Assembly: GCF_042649825.1 (NCBI RefSeq)
Contig: NZ_JBHSAB010000029.1
Span: 109,562-173,561, forward strand
Reading direction: 5' to 3'
Origin: Legionella_C dresdenensis
GTDB taxonomy: Bacteria; Pseudomonadota; Gammaproteobacteria; Legionellales; Legionellaceae
DNA length: 64,000 bases
Each line of letters opens with the position of its first letter. Position 1 is the first letter of the stretch. The position numbers were made by a program, and so were the translations under genes. Under the pieces are notes generated by a model. The model ran no database searches and had not been told where the DNA came from. It was given only the letters and a program-made list of their open reading frames with translations. Shown here piece by piece: positions 43,247 to 52,343 of the stretch.

Positions 43247-44428
43247 ATGGCATTAATAACCAGCTACAGCCCGCTACCGATAACCTTTACCCATGGCGAA
43301 GGCGTTTGGCTTTATGATGAACAGGGAAAAGCATATCTTGATGGTTTAAGCGGAATTGCTGTATGCGGTTTGGGACATGCGCATCCCGATGTCACAAAAA
43401 CAATTCAACAGCAGGCAGCCAGACTGCTCCACACCTCCAATACATTCCAGATCCGGGAACAGCAATTGTTAGCTGAAAAACTTACAGCGATTGCCGGCAT
43501 GGAACAGGTATTTTTTGCCAATTCGGGCGCCGAGGCCAACGAGGCCGCGATCAAACTTACCCGTCTGTACGGCCACAAAAAAGGCATCGAAACGCCTTCG
43601 GTTATCGTTATGGAAAAAGCGTTTCATGGCCGTACCATGGCTACTCTGACCGCCTCAGGGAGCCGGAAAGTACAGGCCGGTTTCGAACCGCTGGTACCTG
43701 GTTTTATCCGTGCGCCTTTTAATGATATTGAAGCATTAAAGACAATTGCCCATAATCGTAACGACGTTGTCGCAATTATGCTTGAGCCTATTCAGGGCGA
43801 AGGCGGTATCTATATTGCCGATGACTCCTATCTCCGCGCGGTTGCTGATTTATGTAAACGCAATGACTGGATGCTGATTCTGGATGAAATCCAGACTGGT
43901 AATGGCCGTACCGGCGAATACTTTGCCTATATGCACAATAACCTTAAACCAGATATTGTAACTACAGCCAAAGGGCTGGGAAATGGTGTTCCGATTAGCG
44001 CCTGTCTTATGAGCCAGCGTGCCTGCGATTTATTTAAACCAGGAAACCACGGTTCAACATTCGGCGGTAATCCGCTTGCCTGTGCGACAGCGCTGACCGT
44101 TTTGGAAGTCATAGAACGGGACAAAATCTGTGATCGTGTAAAAATCAGCGGTGCCATGCTGCGCGACAAACTGATGGAAAATCTCGGTAGCCACACCAGC
44201 GTACGGGCAATTCGCGGTAAAGGCTTAATGCTTGGGATTGAACTCGATCGACCGGCAACGCCAGCACGCGCTCTTGGCTTGGCAAATGGCGTATTATTTA
44301 ATGTTACAGCTGAAAATGTCATCCGGCTCCTGCCGCCATTGATTATCAGCGATGCGGAAATTGATGAGCTGGTCAAGCGCGTGAGTCAGACTGTATTTGA
44401 ATTTCTTGAACAGACAGAGTGTGTATAA
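43247..44428 (+). CDS. argD: Acetylornithine/succinyldiaminopimelate aminotransferase
   Basis: Class III PLP aminotransferase of arginine (and lysine) synthesis, 393 residues. FANSGAEANEAAIKLTR, FHGRTMATLTASG, EPIQGEGGI, ILDEIQTGNGRTG and the PLP-lysine motif TTAKGLGNGVPI identify the ArgD branch. ACAGGAG precedes the ATG. Legionella is auxotrophic for arginine in most species, so the main role may be the lysine/diaminopimelate step (inference). Confidence 0.9.
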   Translation: MALITSYSPLPITFTHGEGVWLYDEQGKAYLDGLSGIAVCGLGHAHPDVTKTIQQQAARLLHTSNTFQIREQQLLAEKLTAIAGMEQVFFANSGAEANEAAIKLTRLYGHKKGIETPSVIVMEKAFHGRTMATLTASGSRKVQAGFEPLVPGFIRAPFNDIEALKTIAHNRNDVVAIMLEPIQGEGGIYIADDSYLRAVADLCKRNDWMLILDEIQTGNGRTGEYFAYMHNNLKPDIVTTAKGLGNGVPISACLMSQRACDLFKPGNHGSTFGGNPLACATALTVLEVIERDKICDRVKISGAMLRDKLMENLGSHTSVRAIRGKGLMLGIELDRPATPARALGLANGVLFNVTAENVIRLLPPLIISDAEIDELVKRVSQTVFEFLEQTECV

Positions 44429-44435
44429 AAGCAGA

Positions 44436-44454
44436 TTGGGCCGTTTCGGCCCAA
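44436..44454. repeat. Perfect palindrome TTGGGCCG-TTT-CGGCCCAA, copy 10
   Basis: 8-bp perfect arms with a 3-base loop, eight bases after argD; could also terminate the argD transcript weakly. Confidence 0.8.
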
Positions 44455-44538
44455 CAATTTAAGTCAGGAATGTCCAAAAAATAGCTTAACTTATGTTATG
44501 ATTAACCAATATACTTAACTTATTCTTAAGGTAGAGGC

Positions 44539-46239
44539 ATGAGTTTCGTTACTAACGATGAGACAGCGAAGTTAATTGAAGAGAAAGATAAAGAAATTCA
44601 AAAGCTTAATAACCTTCTTGAACAGGAACGTATAAAATTCAATAACCAGCTACAGGACACCAAGGATTATTATGAAAATATTCTGGCTCTAATGCCAGGC
44701 CATGTTTATTGGATGGATCGCAATAATACCTATCTCGGTTGTAACGATATTCAGGCAGAGAATGCCAATCTGAACTCACCTAAAGAAATTGTTGGTAAAA
44801 CCAATTTTGATATGCCCTGGCGTGATCAGGCAGAAGAGTTAAACCGCATTAATAATCTGGTGATGGAAACCGGTCAGCCGCATACCGAAGAAGAATATAA
44901 AGTTACTGCCAGCGGCACTGCAATTTTCCTTTCTCACAAAACGCCACTGCGTAACAATAGCGGTAAAGTGATTGGCATGCTGGGCGTATCTATAGACGTA
45001 ACCAATCGTAAAAAAATGGAAGTTGCGTTGCGGCGCGCTAAAGAAAGCGTCGTTACTGCCAATCAGGCAAAAGCGGAGTTTCTGGCTAATATGAGCCACG
45101 ATTTGCGTACGCCGTTAAGCGGTATTGTCGGCCTTTCAAAACTATTGGAAGAACGGGCCCAGGATGGCGAGAGCAAACAATTCGCACGCTGGATTAATGA
45201 AAGCGGCGTCCAATTACTGGAGTTGCTTAATGGCGTGCTGGATGTGGTTACTGGTGACCAGACCCGCGAAAGCGATATTAATAATGTTGTGTTTGATTTG
45301 CGCAAGAATATCCAGGACATCGCCCATTTGCTGCACCCGACAATCAAACAGAAAAATCTTGAATTTAATTTGGAAATGGATGATAACGTTCCGGAAAAAG
45401 TCATTATTGACGGCACCAAATTGCACCGGGTCCTGTTGAATTTGCTTGGCAACGCGCTGAAATTTACTGAAAAAGGGAATGTAACCTTAAAGATAGAATC
45501 GCTGGTTGAGGACAATGATTATGTGCGGCTGCAATTTACCGTCAGCGACACAGGTATCGGTATCCCGCTTGAACATCAATCCAAAATCTTTGATCGCTTT
45601 TTCAGGATTAACCCGTCCTATAAGGACAGCCAAAATGGCCATGGTGTAGGTTTATATCTTGCGCAGCGATATGTTGGTCTGCTTGGCGGAGAAATTAAAG
45701 TCATCAGTGAACCAGGCGAGGGCTCGGTCTTTTACTTTACCCTTTCAATGAAAATTCCTTCTAACGATGACCTGACAAAATACGGCGTCAATACCGACAC
45801 TACCGGCATGACTGCCGGTAAACAATTACCACTTGCGCCTAATTCACCAACAATATTGTTGGTTGAAGATAATATGATAGCGCTTCGGCTGATTGAAGTA
45901 GTGGTTCGCCAGGCCAGATGCCATTCTGTCTCCGCAATTGACGCAGAGCAGGCGTTTGAGCTAGTACAAAGCAGAGACTTTGACATGGTCATTACCGATC
46001 TGGGTCTGCCGGGCATGTCCGGCACAGAGCTGGCGCGTCAAATTCGAGAGTGGGAATTTCTGTCACAGAAAAAACCGGTACCGCTTATTGGTCTGACCGC
46101 TCATGCCTCCGATAGCAACAAATTGCAAAGCTTGCAGGCCGGCATGAATAAAATTATCGAAAAACCTATTCACTTAAATATTATGCTTGATCTGGTTGAT
46201 CAATATATTTTACCCGCCAAAAAGAAATCAAATGAGTGA
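44539..46239 (+). CDS. Soluble hybrid sensor histidine kinase (PAS-HisKA-HATPase-REC)
   Basis: A 566-residue cytosolic two-component protein with no membrane helix. Order: coiled-coil start (1-50), PAS/PAC domain (about 50-165; ILALMPGHVYWMDRNNTY, VIGMLGVSIDVT), dimerisation domain with phospho-acceptor His187 in FLANMSHDLRTPLSG, ATPase (NLLGNALKFTEKG, VSDTGIGIP, GHGVGLYLAQRYV) and receiver domain with Asp487 in MVITDLGLPGMSG. The signal should be cytosolic and sensed by PAS. No HPt domain or output regulator is adjacent, so the next partner in the relay lies elsewhere. Confidence 0.92.
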   Translation: MSFVTNDETAKLIEEKDKEIQKLNNLLEQERIKFNNQLQDTKDYYENILALMPGHVYWMDRNNTYLGCNDIQAENANLNSPKEIVGKTNFDMPWRDQAEELNRINNLVMETGQPHTEEEYKVTASGTAIFLSHKTPLRNNSGKVIGMLGVSIDVTNRKKMEVALRRAKESVVTANQAKAEFLANMSHDLRTPLSGIVGLSKLLEERAQDGESKQFARWINESGVQLLELLNGVLDVVTGDQTRESDINNVVFDLRKNIQDIAHLLHPTIKQKNLEFNLEMDDNVPEKVIIDGTKLHRVLLNLLGNALKFTEKGNVTLKIESLVEDNDYVRLQFTVSDTGIGIPLEHQSKIFDRFFRINPSYKDSQNGHGVGLYLAQRYVGLLGGEIKVISEPGEGSVFYFTLSMKIPSNDDLTKYGVNTDTTGMTAGKQLPLAPNSPTILLVEDNMIALRLIEVVVRQARCHSVSAIDAEQAFELVQSRDFDMVITDLGLPGMSGTELARQIREWEFLSQKKPVPLIGLTAHASDSNKLQSLQAGMNKIIEKPIHLNIMLDLVDQYILPAKKKSNE

Positions 46240-46300
46240 TTTTTAAGCAGAACTGGCGTGTCTGGGCTATACTGGTATATATCTTTACAAAGAGTTTTTG

Positions 46301-46371
46301 TAGGTTGGGCCGTTTGACCCAACATTATCTGGTCTACTAAATAATTTTGTTGGGTCAAACGGCCCAACCTA
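46301..46371. repeat. Paired head-to-head palindromes with perfect 24-bp arms (copy 11)
   Basis: TAGGTTGGGCCGTTTGACCC (46301 onward) and its exact reverse complement ending at 46371, 23 bp apart. Each arm is itself a small palindrome. This is the cleanest full-length unit of the family in the window. Confidence 0.9.
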
Positions 46372-46394
46372 CTCTTAGGGATAGGTAAAAGGGT

Positions 46395-47819
46395 ATGTTA
46401 TATTCCAGGCAAACAAAAATCACGCAACAGGACTACGAAGAATTTGATAAACGCTTGCAGGCAGAAACCGCCCTGCTTGAGCAATGGTTTATAGATAAGA
46501 TTTTTACCGAAAGAGAATTGGAAGCAGGCTCAGAAATCGAGTTGTTTTTATTGGATGAACACTACGATCCATTTCCTCACAATCTTGAATTTATTAAACA
46601 GGTTAATGAGCCCTTTTTAATTCCAGAAGTCGGTGCCGCTCATCTGGAAATAAACTCATGCCATATACCGCTGTCAGGCGATTTCTTAAGCAAGCTCCAT
46701 CATAGCATCCTTAAATGCTGGCAAAAAATGTGTGATGTGGCTCATCAGAACAACCATCATCTTGCCCTGATAGGCTCTTTGCCTACAGCCACGGATAAAA
46801 TGCATCATCCGAGTTTCATGACGGATAAATCACGGTATCATTTTCTTAATAGCAGCATCTATCAGCAACAGGGCGGGAAAGGGATGTTGCTTAATATTGA
46901 TGGTTACGAACCATTAGTATTAAATCCGCACTCACTGGCAATAAACGGTATCATTTCAGCGTTACAGCTCCATATCCAAATCGGCTTAAGTCAGTCGGTG
47001 CTTTATTATAATATTGCTCAGGCAATTGCAGGCCCAATGATGGCGCTGGCATGCAACAGTCCTTTTATTTTAGGGCATCATCTCTGGAGCGACAGCCGGA
47101 TTCCGCTGTTTGATCATACGATGACCCTACAGCGGTTTGATCGAGCCGATGGTTTTAAATGCTGTATATTCGGCACTAGCTACCTAAAGGACTCTTTTTT
47201 TGAACTCTTTGATCAAAACTACCAATTTTTTCCACGTTTGATACCCGAGGTTTCACGTGAATCACCCATTGAAGACATGTTCCATGTTCGTCGTCAGAAT
47301 GGTGTTGTTTATCGCTGGAACAGGCCGGTAATTGATTTTAATTCAAATCACCAGCCACATTTACGCATTGAACATCGCGGCCCGGCAACTGGACCGACCG
47401 TAGTAGATATGATTGCCAATGCGGCCTTTTTCTATGGCCTGATTAACTATTTCGCTATACAGCGCACACCGATTGATTATTTATTGCCTTTCCATCTGGC
47501 AAGAAAAAACTTTTTCAATGCCGCCCGCCATGGCCTTGATGCCAATTTTGGCTGGTTTCTGGGCCGGGAAACCAGTGCCTGTGCACTCTTGCATGAATTA
47601 ATTCCACTGGCTCATAAAGGATTGCAAGCACTTGGCACCCACAGCGATGAAGCCAGATTCTATCTGAATATTATTGAACGCCGGGTTAAAAACCGAATGA
47701 ATGGCTCCAATTGGCAACTCCATTATATTAATAAGCACGGCAAGGATTTTCATGGCTTAATGGCTCGTTACCTGCAAAATCAGTATCGAGAAATACCGGT
47801 ATCTGATTGGCCTTTATAA
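46395..47819 (+). CDS. GCS2-family carboxylate-amine (glutamate-cysteine-type) ligase
   Basis: A 474-residue ligase of the glutamate-cysteine ligase 2 superfamily (COG2170-like). ELEAGSEIELFLLD carries the acidic metal-binding pair typical of GCS folds; also AAHLEINSCHIPL, a His/Asn-rich middle, and LRIEHRGPATGPTVVDMIAN near the end. Such enzymes join an amino group to the gamma-carboxylate of glutamate using ATP. Followed at 11 bp by a cNMP-binding protein and then a class II glutamine amidotransferase, so it belongs to an operon that probably makes or modifies a small peptide-like compound (inference). It is probably not GshA itself. Confidence 0.75.
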   Translation: MLYSRQTKITQQDYEEFDKRLQAETALLEQWFIDKIFTERELEAGSEIELFLLDEHYDPFPHNLEFIKQVNEPFLIPEVGAAHLEINSCHIPLSGDFLSKLHHSILKCWQKMCDVAHQNNHHLALIGSLPTATDKMHHPSFMTDKSRYHFLNSSIYQQQGGKGMLLNIDGYEPLVLNPHSLAINGIISALQLHIQIGLSQSVLYYNIAQAIAGPMMALACNSPFILGHHLWSDSRIPLFDHTMTLQRFDRADGFKCCIFGTSYLKDSFFELFDQNYQFFPRLIPEVSRESPIEDMFHVRRQNGVVYRWNRPVIDFNSNHQPHLRIEHRGPATGPTVVDMIANAAFFYGLINYFAIQRTPIDYLLPFHLARKNFFNAARHGLDANFGWFLGRETSACALLHELIPLAHKGLQALGTHSDEARFYLNIIERRVKNRMNGSNWQLHYINKHGKDFHGLMARYLQNQYREIPVSDWPL

Positions 47820-47830
47820 GGACCGCGATA

Positions 47831-48832
47831 ATGACAGAGATACTAAAAAAACTGGATTTATTTCAACAAGTAACAGATTTTGAACTGGAGTTTTTAAGTA
47901 GATACCTTGTGGAAAAAACCTATAACAGCGGCGAGGTGATTTTGCATCAGGGCAGTAGAGGCGGCGATTTGTATTTAATTCAATCCGGCGAAGTGTCAGT
48001 CAATGTTACTTTGCCAGGCGACATTACCCGTGAAGCAACCCGCCTGGGAACGGGACAGATTTTTGGGGAAGTGACATTTTTAGCCAATGCCCTGATTACA
48101 GCAACGATTACCGCCGAAGGCAGCAGGGTGGAATGCATTATTTTTTATCGTAAAATACTTGAAATGCTACGAGTTGCATTTCCAGGCGCCGCTTATAAAA
48201 TCGAACATGCCATAGCGATGCAAGTCAACGTGAAACTGCTGCAAAACCTTGAACGCATAACCAGTCTGTTAAGAAGCATTCCAGAAAAATATGTCATTCC
48301 GTCTGAACATGCCCTTTATTTGCCTAACGGCCGCTCTCGTTCAAAGCCGGTGGATATTAATTCGATTAACAGAGACTTGATTAAGAATATGAATTTCTTT
48401 CAGGAACTGTCTGCTACTGAAGTTGAAACCCTGCTACCGCTGATGAATGCCCGCTATTATGACAAAGGGTACCAGTTTTCCACCGAAGATAAAGCGCCGC
48501 GAACCATCAACCTGGTATGCTCAGGGGCAGTAATGCTATTCATCAAACAGAATGACCAACTACGGAAGTCCGTTGCGGTCTCAGGCATTGGGGAACTGTT
48601 TATACAAAACTTCTTTTCCTACGAATTCCGTACTGTTGCCAAGTATGTCAGCTGCGAAGAATCAATTATCCTGGAACTGAGTTATGAGGAGTATTGCAAG
48701 CTTGAAACAACTCATCCAGCCATTTTCTATGCAATCAGCCGTCATATTCACTGCACTATTGCTGCGTCTTTATACATAGTAAACCGGCAATTTGTCCGTA
48801 TTAACAGTGAATATAAAGATCTGCTGATATAG
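47831..48832 (+). CDS. Protein with two cyclic-nucleotide-binding-type domains
   Basis: A 333-residue protein. Residues about 8-130 form a clear cNMP-binding domain (GEVILHQGSRGGDLYLIQSG, then FGEVTFLANALITATITAEG); residues about 190-320 look like a second, degenerate copy (MNFFQELSATEVETLLPLMN, GSGAV-like strands). There is no helix-turn-helix, so it should act through protein contact rather than as a transcription factor. ATG 47831 follows AAGGA. Placed between two enzymes with 11- and 12-bp gaps, it is likely an allosteric sensor for them (inference). The phosphate-cassette Arg is not evident, so ligand type is open. Confidence 0.75.
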   Translation: MTEILKKLDLFQQVTDFELEFLSRYLVEKTYNSGEVILHQGSRGGDLYLIQSGEVSVNVTLPGDITREATRLGTGQIFGEVTFLANALITATITAEGSRVECIIFYRKILEMLRVAFPGAAYKIEHAIAMQVNVKLLQNLERITSLLRSIPEKYVIPSEHALYLPNGRSRSKPVDINSINRDLIKNMNFFQELSATEVETLLPLMNARYYDKGYQFSTEDKAPRTINLVCSGAVMLFIKQNDQLRKSVAVSGIGELFIQNFFSYEFRTVAKYVSCEESIILELSYEEYCKLETTHPAIFYAISRHIHCTIAASLYIVNRQFVRINSEYKDLLI

Positions 48833-48844
48833 GAGAATAAAAAA

Positions 48845-49762
48845 ATGTGCAGAGTACTCGTCTATTTAGGTAAACAGGCAACCCCGATTTATGACTTGTT
48901 ATATGGGCCAGACAACTCCCTGGCGCATCAAAGCTATGCACCACAACTTATGCATCATATCCAAAATCTTGCCGGACTCGGATTTTGTGCCTGGGACGAG
49001 CAAACGGAAAACCCGCGGCTTCCTTTTTATTATAAAACCACAGAATTACCTTTTTTTGATAAAAATCTATATCGTTTATCGAGAAAAATAAACACCAATT
49101 GCCTGTTGGCGCATGTGCGCGGCGTTGAATACAGCACTAATGAAACCGTAGCAGACCAGAATGTCCATCCCTTCAAGCTGGAGAACTGCCAGGTTGCATT
49201 TGCCCATAATGGCAGCCTGTCAAGTATGCCGCTGATGAAACAGATGTTAACCGGACTTATCAAGCCGGCAATTTATTCACAGATAAGGGGTACTACCGAC
49301 AGTGAATGGATATATTCATTATTTTTGTCTCAGCTTGATGACTACACGGCAGAAATTACGCTTGATGAAGCCTGGTATGCCTTGATCAAGGCATTGAAAA
49401 TTATTCGTGATGTCCGCCGGCAACATAATATCACTGAGTCATCACCCGTTAATCTGTTTGTTACAAATGGCAAATATCTCATCGTTACCCGTTTTGTTTA
49501 TGATTTCGGCTGCAGCGTCAATAAAGTGCAGAAGGCCTTTTTGGAATATCACAGTCTGTGGGCAACCTTTGGCGAGCAGTATGGGATGTATGATGGTGTT
49601 TACAAAATGCAGGGTTCAGAAAAACGCAGAAATATTTTATTCGCCTCAGAACCGCTTACTAACGATCGTACAACCTGGATTGAATTACCGGAGTATTCAA
49701 TTACCAAAGCCTGGATAGAGAACGATGAGGTAGTATTCCGAACCCATGATTTGGTGTTGTAG
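48845..49762 (+). CDS. Class II glutamine amidotransferase
   Basis: A 305-residue Ntn-type amidotransferase: N-terminal MCRVLVYLGK, whose Cys2 becomes the nucleophile, LLAHVRGVEYSTNE (glutamine-binding Arg), CQVAFAHNGSLSS and RGTTDSEWIYSLFL (oxyanion and Asp). It resembles the YafJ/EgtC group that hydrolyses gamma-glutamyl amide bonds. As in ergothioneine synthesis, a GCS2-type ligase that adds a gamma-glutamyl group and an amidohydrolase that removes it occur together, but no EgtB or EgtD gene is nearby. AGGAG precedes the ATG. Confidence 0.85.
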   Translation: MCRVLVYLGKQATPIYDLLYGPDNSLAHQSYAPQLMHHIQNLAGLGFCAWDEQTENPRLPFYYKTTELPFFDKNLYRLSRKINTNCLLAHVRGVEYSTNETVADQNVHPFKLENCQVAFAHNGSLSSMPLMKQMLTGLIKPAIYSQIRGTTDSEWIYSLFLSQLDDYTAEITLDEAWYALIKALKIIRDVRRQHNITESSPVNLFVTNGKYLIVTRFVYDFGCSVNKVQKAFLEYHSLWATFGEQYGMYDGVYKMQGSEKRRNILFASEPLTNDRTTWIELPEYSITKAWIENDEVVFRTHDLVL

Positions 49763-49832
49763 GTTGGCTTCGTTTGACTCAACAATACTGTTTCGTGCAA
49801 GCTCGAATGTGGGTCGAAAACGACCCAACCTA
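49760..49832. repeat. Paired head-to-head palindromes, partly decayed (copy 12)
   Basis: TAGGTTGGCTTCGTTTGACT (49760 onward) and, inverted, TGTGGGTCGAAAACGACCCA followed by ACCTA (ends 49832). Overlaps the stop codon of the amidotransferase gene by three bases. The following 200 bp up to 50040 are AT-rich with TATAAT near 49872. Confidence 0.75.
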
Positions 49833-50040
49833 TTCTGCTTCTGCTAGAGCGGGTACGTTATCTGACCCAAATTATAATCCCTTCCTAATTACGGGTAAAC
49901 ATTTTATTTTTATTAACTTTATTAATCCAAAAAAGCACCGTATATTTACGGATAGCATTAAATTATATTATCTGATAAAATTTTCACCACATAAAGGAAA
50001 TCACTTTTTTAACGACAAGTACTAGTAAAAGCGCAAAAAT

Positions 50041-51531
50041 ATGCCTGATTTATTTCAAACTCAATCAATCCTCGCTGAATTAACAGATAATAATTCTTTT
50101 AGTCAGGAGCAACGAGACTTTATTAGCAAGGTTCTTAACGGCACTGACCAATGGAATAACTTAGAAACATTAGCTCATACTGTAGATACTGAGCAGCTTA
50201 ATCATTTAAAAGCAGCACTTAAAGAAGAAATCAGCAAAGTACGTAATCTACCTTTTCAAAAGCGCTATAAAAACAATCATTATTACAAGCTGTTAAAAAG
50301 CATTGTTAGTAATGTTGAAGGCATTTTAGATTATCAAGAATATCTTAAAACTTTTTATCAAAATAAAAAAGATGATTATAATAATTTTGCTAAACGGCAT
50401 AATTCATTTTATCAAAGCTCTGTAAAGACATATCGCGCCAATCTAATGCTTCCTGTGTTGCAGGGATTAGATGCACGCTTAGGTAATTCTGATGGTGTAT
50501 GTTTTGCCTATGTCACCACGTGGGCAATTCAAATTCTTACCAAGGAAAGGCCTTTTGGTTTGAGTGTAAACCAGGAGCAGACCCTACAGCCCCTTCCGTT
50601 TAATCATGTTTTAGTTAGACAAAATCCAAGTATTAACCATTTTGGAGTTTATACTAAAAAAATTAGTGAGTATGCTGATATATCAGATAAACAATTAAAA
50701 CAAAAGCTTTCTGCAATAGAACTAAACTCTAGCCAACAAGCTAATAATGACAGTATTAAATTCAAAAATTCAATCTGGGTTTTTTATCAATCCACTACCG
50801 AAATAGCACAATCTTTAGTTAATGCCGCTCAGACAAGTCCAAATAGTGTTTATAGCTTGCTAATTCAGAGCTTTTCAATGAAACATGGTTTGGGTTTCTG
50901 CCTCATTGATGATAAATACCACTTTTTTGATGCTAATGTCGGATGGTTTAGATTTAACAATGATAAAGATTTCATCAAGTGGTTTCCTTATTACTATAAA
51001 AAAATTGGATACGAAACCTTTAAGGAATATGGGATCTGCTCTTTCTCACGGTCAACAAAACCAGCTGAGGACATTAAAATACAAAAATCTGCATTATATG
51101 TAATTTTTCGAATAGCGTTTACAATACTTTTATCCCCAATAATTGCAGTTTTTTATGTTATCAAATTTATTAATGTATTTATTAATATCTATATTATACG
51201 TAGTTTACGTTATCTTGCTTTCGAGATAAGCCAATATTTTTGCTCAAAAGATATTCAACAAGAAGCTGAGGACGTTGAGGAAACCGATTGGCTGAGTAAT
51301 GTGACTTTAACTGAGACTATATCTCCGTCTTTGGCAGCGTTGGATATAAATAATACGAAAAAAATAAGATTACGAACAAAGAACGCCCTGGATTATCTTG
51401 ATCTTTCGGTAACAAGTCTAGAGCAAAAAAATGACTTCAAATCGTTAAACGCTAACGCTTTTTTTAATAAATCCAGAAATATACCCATCTCTGAAAACAT
51501 TAGCAGTTCAAGTATATTATCAATTTTATAA
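50041..51531 (+). CDS. C58-like papain-fold candidate effector with membrane segment
   Basis: A 496-residue, AT-rich gene with codon use unlike its neighbours. The catalytic pattern of C58/YopT-like proteases is visible: Cys154 in SDGVCFAYVTTWAIQI, His282 in KHGLGFCLID and Asp297 in YHFFDANVGWFRF, with a 15-residue His-to-Asp gap like AvrPphB. Residues about 350-390 hold one or two membrane helices (LYVIFRIAFTILLSPIIAVF), and a Ser-rich tail follows. The N-terminal 140 residues are helical. A soluble start, protease-type core and internal membrane helix fit a translocated protein acting at a host membrane (inference). No clear ribosome site; no PmrA box. Confidence 0.6.
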   Translation: MPDLFQTQSILAELTDNNSFSQEQRDFISKVLNGTDQWNNLETLAHTVDTEQLNHLKAALKEEISKVRNLPFQKRYKNNHYYKLLKSIVSNVEGILDYQEYLKTFYQNKKDDYNNFAKRHNSFYQSSVKTYRANLMLPVLQGLDARLGNSDGVCFAYVTTWAIQILTKERPFGLSVNQEQTLQPLPFNHVLVRQNPSINHFGVYTKKISEYADISDKQLKQKLSAIELNSSQQANNDSIKFKNSIWVFYQSTTEIAQSLVNAAQTSPNSVYSLLIQSFSMKHGLGFCLIDDKYHFFDANVGWFRFNNDKDFIKWFPYYYKKIGYETFKEYGICSFSRSTKPAEDIKIQKSALYVIFRIAFTILLSPIIAVFYVIKFINVFINIYIIRSLRYLAFEISQYFCSKDIQQEAEDVEETDWLSNVTLTETISPSLAALDINNTKKIRLRTKNALDYLDLSVTSLEQKNDFKSLNANAFFNKSRNIPISENISSSSILSIL

Positions 51532-51558
51532 TAAATTTTTGTCGCATATTTCCATGAG

Positions 51559-51586
51559 AAGCCTGATTTTTAAATTAATCAGGCTT
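51559..51586. terminator. Hairpin between converging genes
   Basis: AAGCCTGAT / ATCAGGCTT, 9-bp perfect stem with a 10-base AT loop, between the C58-like gene and rlmB. T-tracts are weak on both strands, so termination is only likely. A half palindrome (CGACCCAACCTAC, 51597-51609) overlaps the rlmB end. Confidence 0.5.
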
Positions 51587-51605
51587 AATATAAACACGAC
51601 CCAAC

Positions 51606-52343
51606 CTACTGCCGTTGGCGCAGCACTTCATAAAGCGCTACACCGGTTGCAACCGATACGTTCAGGCTTTCGACACTACCAGCCATGGGCAAGGCAAAAA
51701 GATCATCGCAATGTTCACGGGTCAGACGGCGTAAGCCTTCACCTTCGGCGCCCATAACAATCGCAACAGAATCCTTATAAGATATCTGATATATGCTTTG
51801 TTCAGCCTCACCGGCCGCACCGTAAACCCAGACCCCTTCCTGCTTGATTGTTTCAATTGCCCGGACCAGATTGGTTACCCGCACTACTGGAACTGCTTCC
51901 GCAGCGCCGCAGGCTACTTTGCTGACTACTGGCGTAATGCTGGCGCTTTTGTCCTTGGGAATAATCACAAAGTCCACGCCGGTTGCATCCGCGGTTCTTA
52001 AGCACGCGCCCAGATTATGGGGATCGGTTACGCCATCCAGTATCAGGACTAACGCAGGTTTTTTGCTATTATTGAGCAAAGGCCGCAGATCACTTTCATT
52101 ATAATCTGGTAACGGGGCGGCATTGGCAACAACGCCCTGATGATTCATCCCGGCAAAACGCTGATTCAACTGCTGCGACGACAGGTAATCGACATCAACT
52201 CCGAGTCTGTTTGCCAAATCGACAATAGCCTGTACTTTTTTATCAATTCGCTCCTGGTTAATAAATAACCGGCGAGTGGTTCGGTGAGGGTTTTTCAACA
52301 GCGAAGATACTGCATGCAAACCATAAACAACATGTTCAGTCAT
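51606..52343 (-). CDS. rlmB: 23S rRNA (guanosine-2251-2'-O)-methyltransferase
   Basis: SpoU/TrmH-family knotted methyltransferase that modifies G2251 in 23S rRNA. Motifs: LILDGVTDPHNLGACLRTAD (motif 1), IVMGAEGEGLRRL (motif 2) and LPMAGSVESLNVSVATGVAL (motif 3), with an N-terminal substrate-binding domain starting MTEHVVYGLHAVSSLL. The start at 52343 overlaps the rnr stop by eight bases, the usual rnr-rlmB operon. Confidence 0.95.
   Translation of the reverse strand: MTEHVVYGLHAVSSLLKNPHRTTRRLFINQERIDKKVQAIVDLANRLGVDVDYLSSQQLNQRFAGMNHQGVVANAAPLPDYNESDLRPLLNNSKKPALVLILDGVTDPHNLGACLRTADATGVDFVIIPKDKSASITPVVSKVACGAAEAVPVVRVTNLVRAIETIKQEGVWVYGAAGEAEQSIYQISYKDSVAIVMGAEGEGLRRLTREHCDDLFALPMAGSVESLNVSVATGVALYEVLRQRQ

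Noticed and set aside
46395..47819. GCS2 gene as glutathione synthesis gene gshA
   Set aside because: The sequence lacks proteobacterial GshA motifs known to me and lies in an operon with an amidohydrolase and cNMP sensor instead of gshB.
49908..49926. TTAACTTTATTAATCC upstream of the second C58-like gene as a PmrA box
   Set aside because: The two TTAA cores are 9 bases apart rather than 11, so the direct-repeat geometry is wrong.
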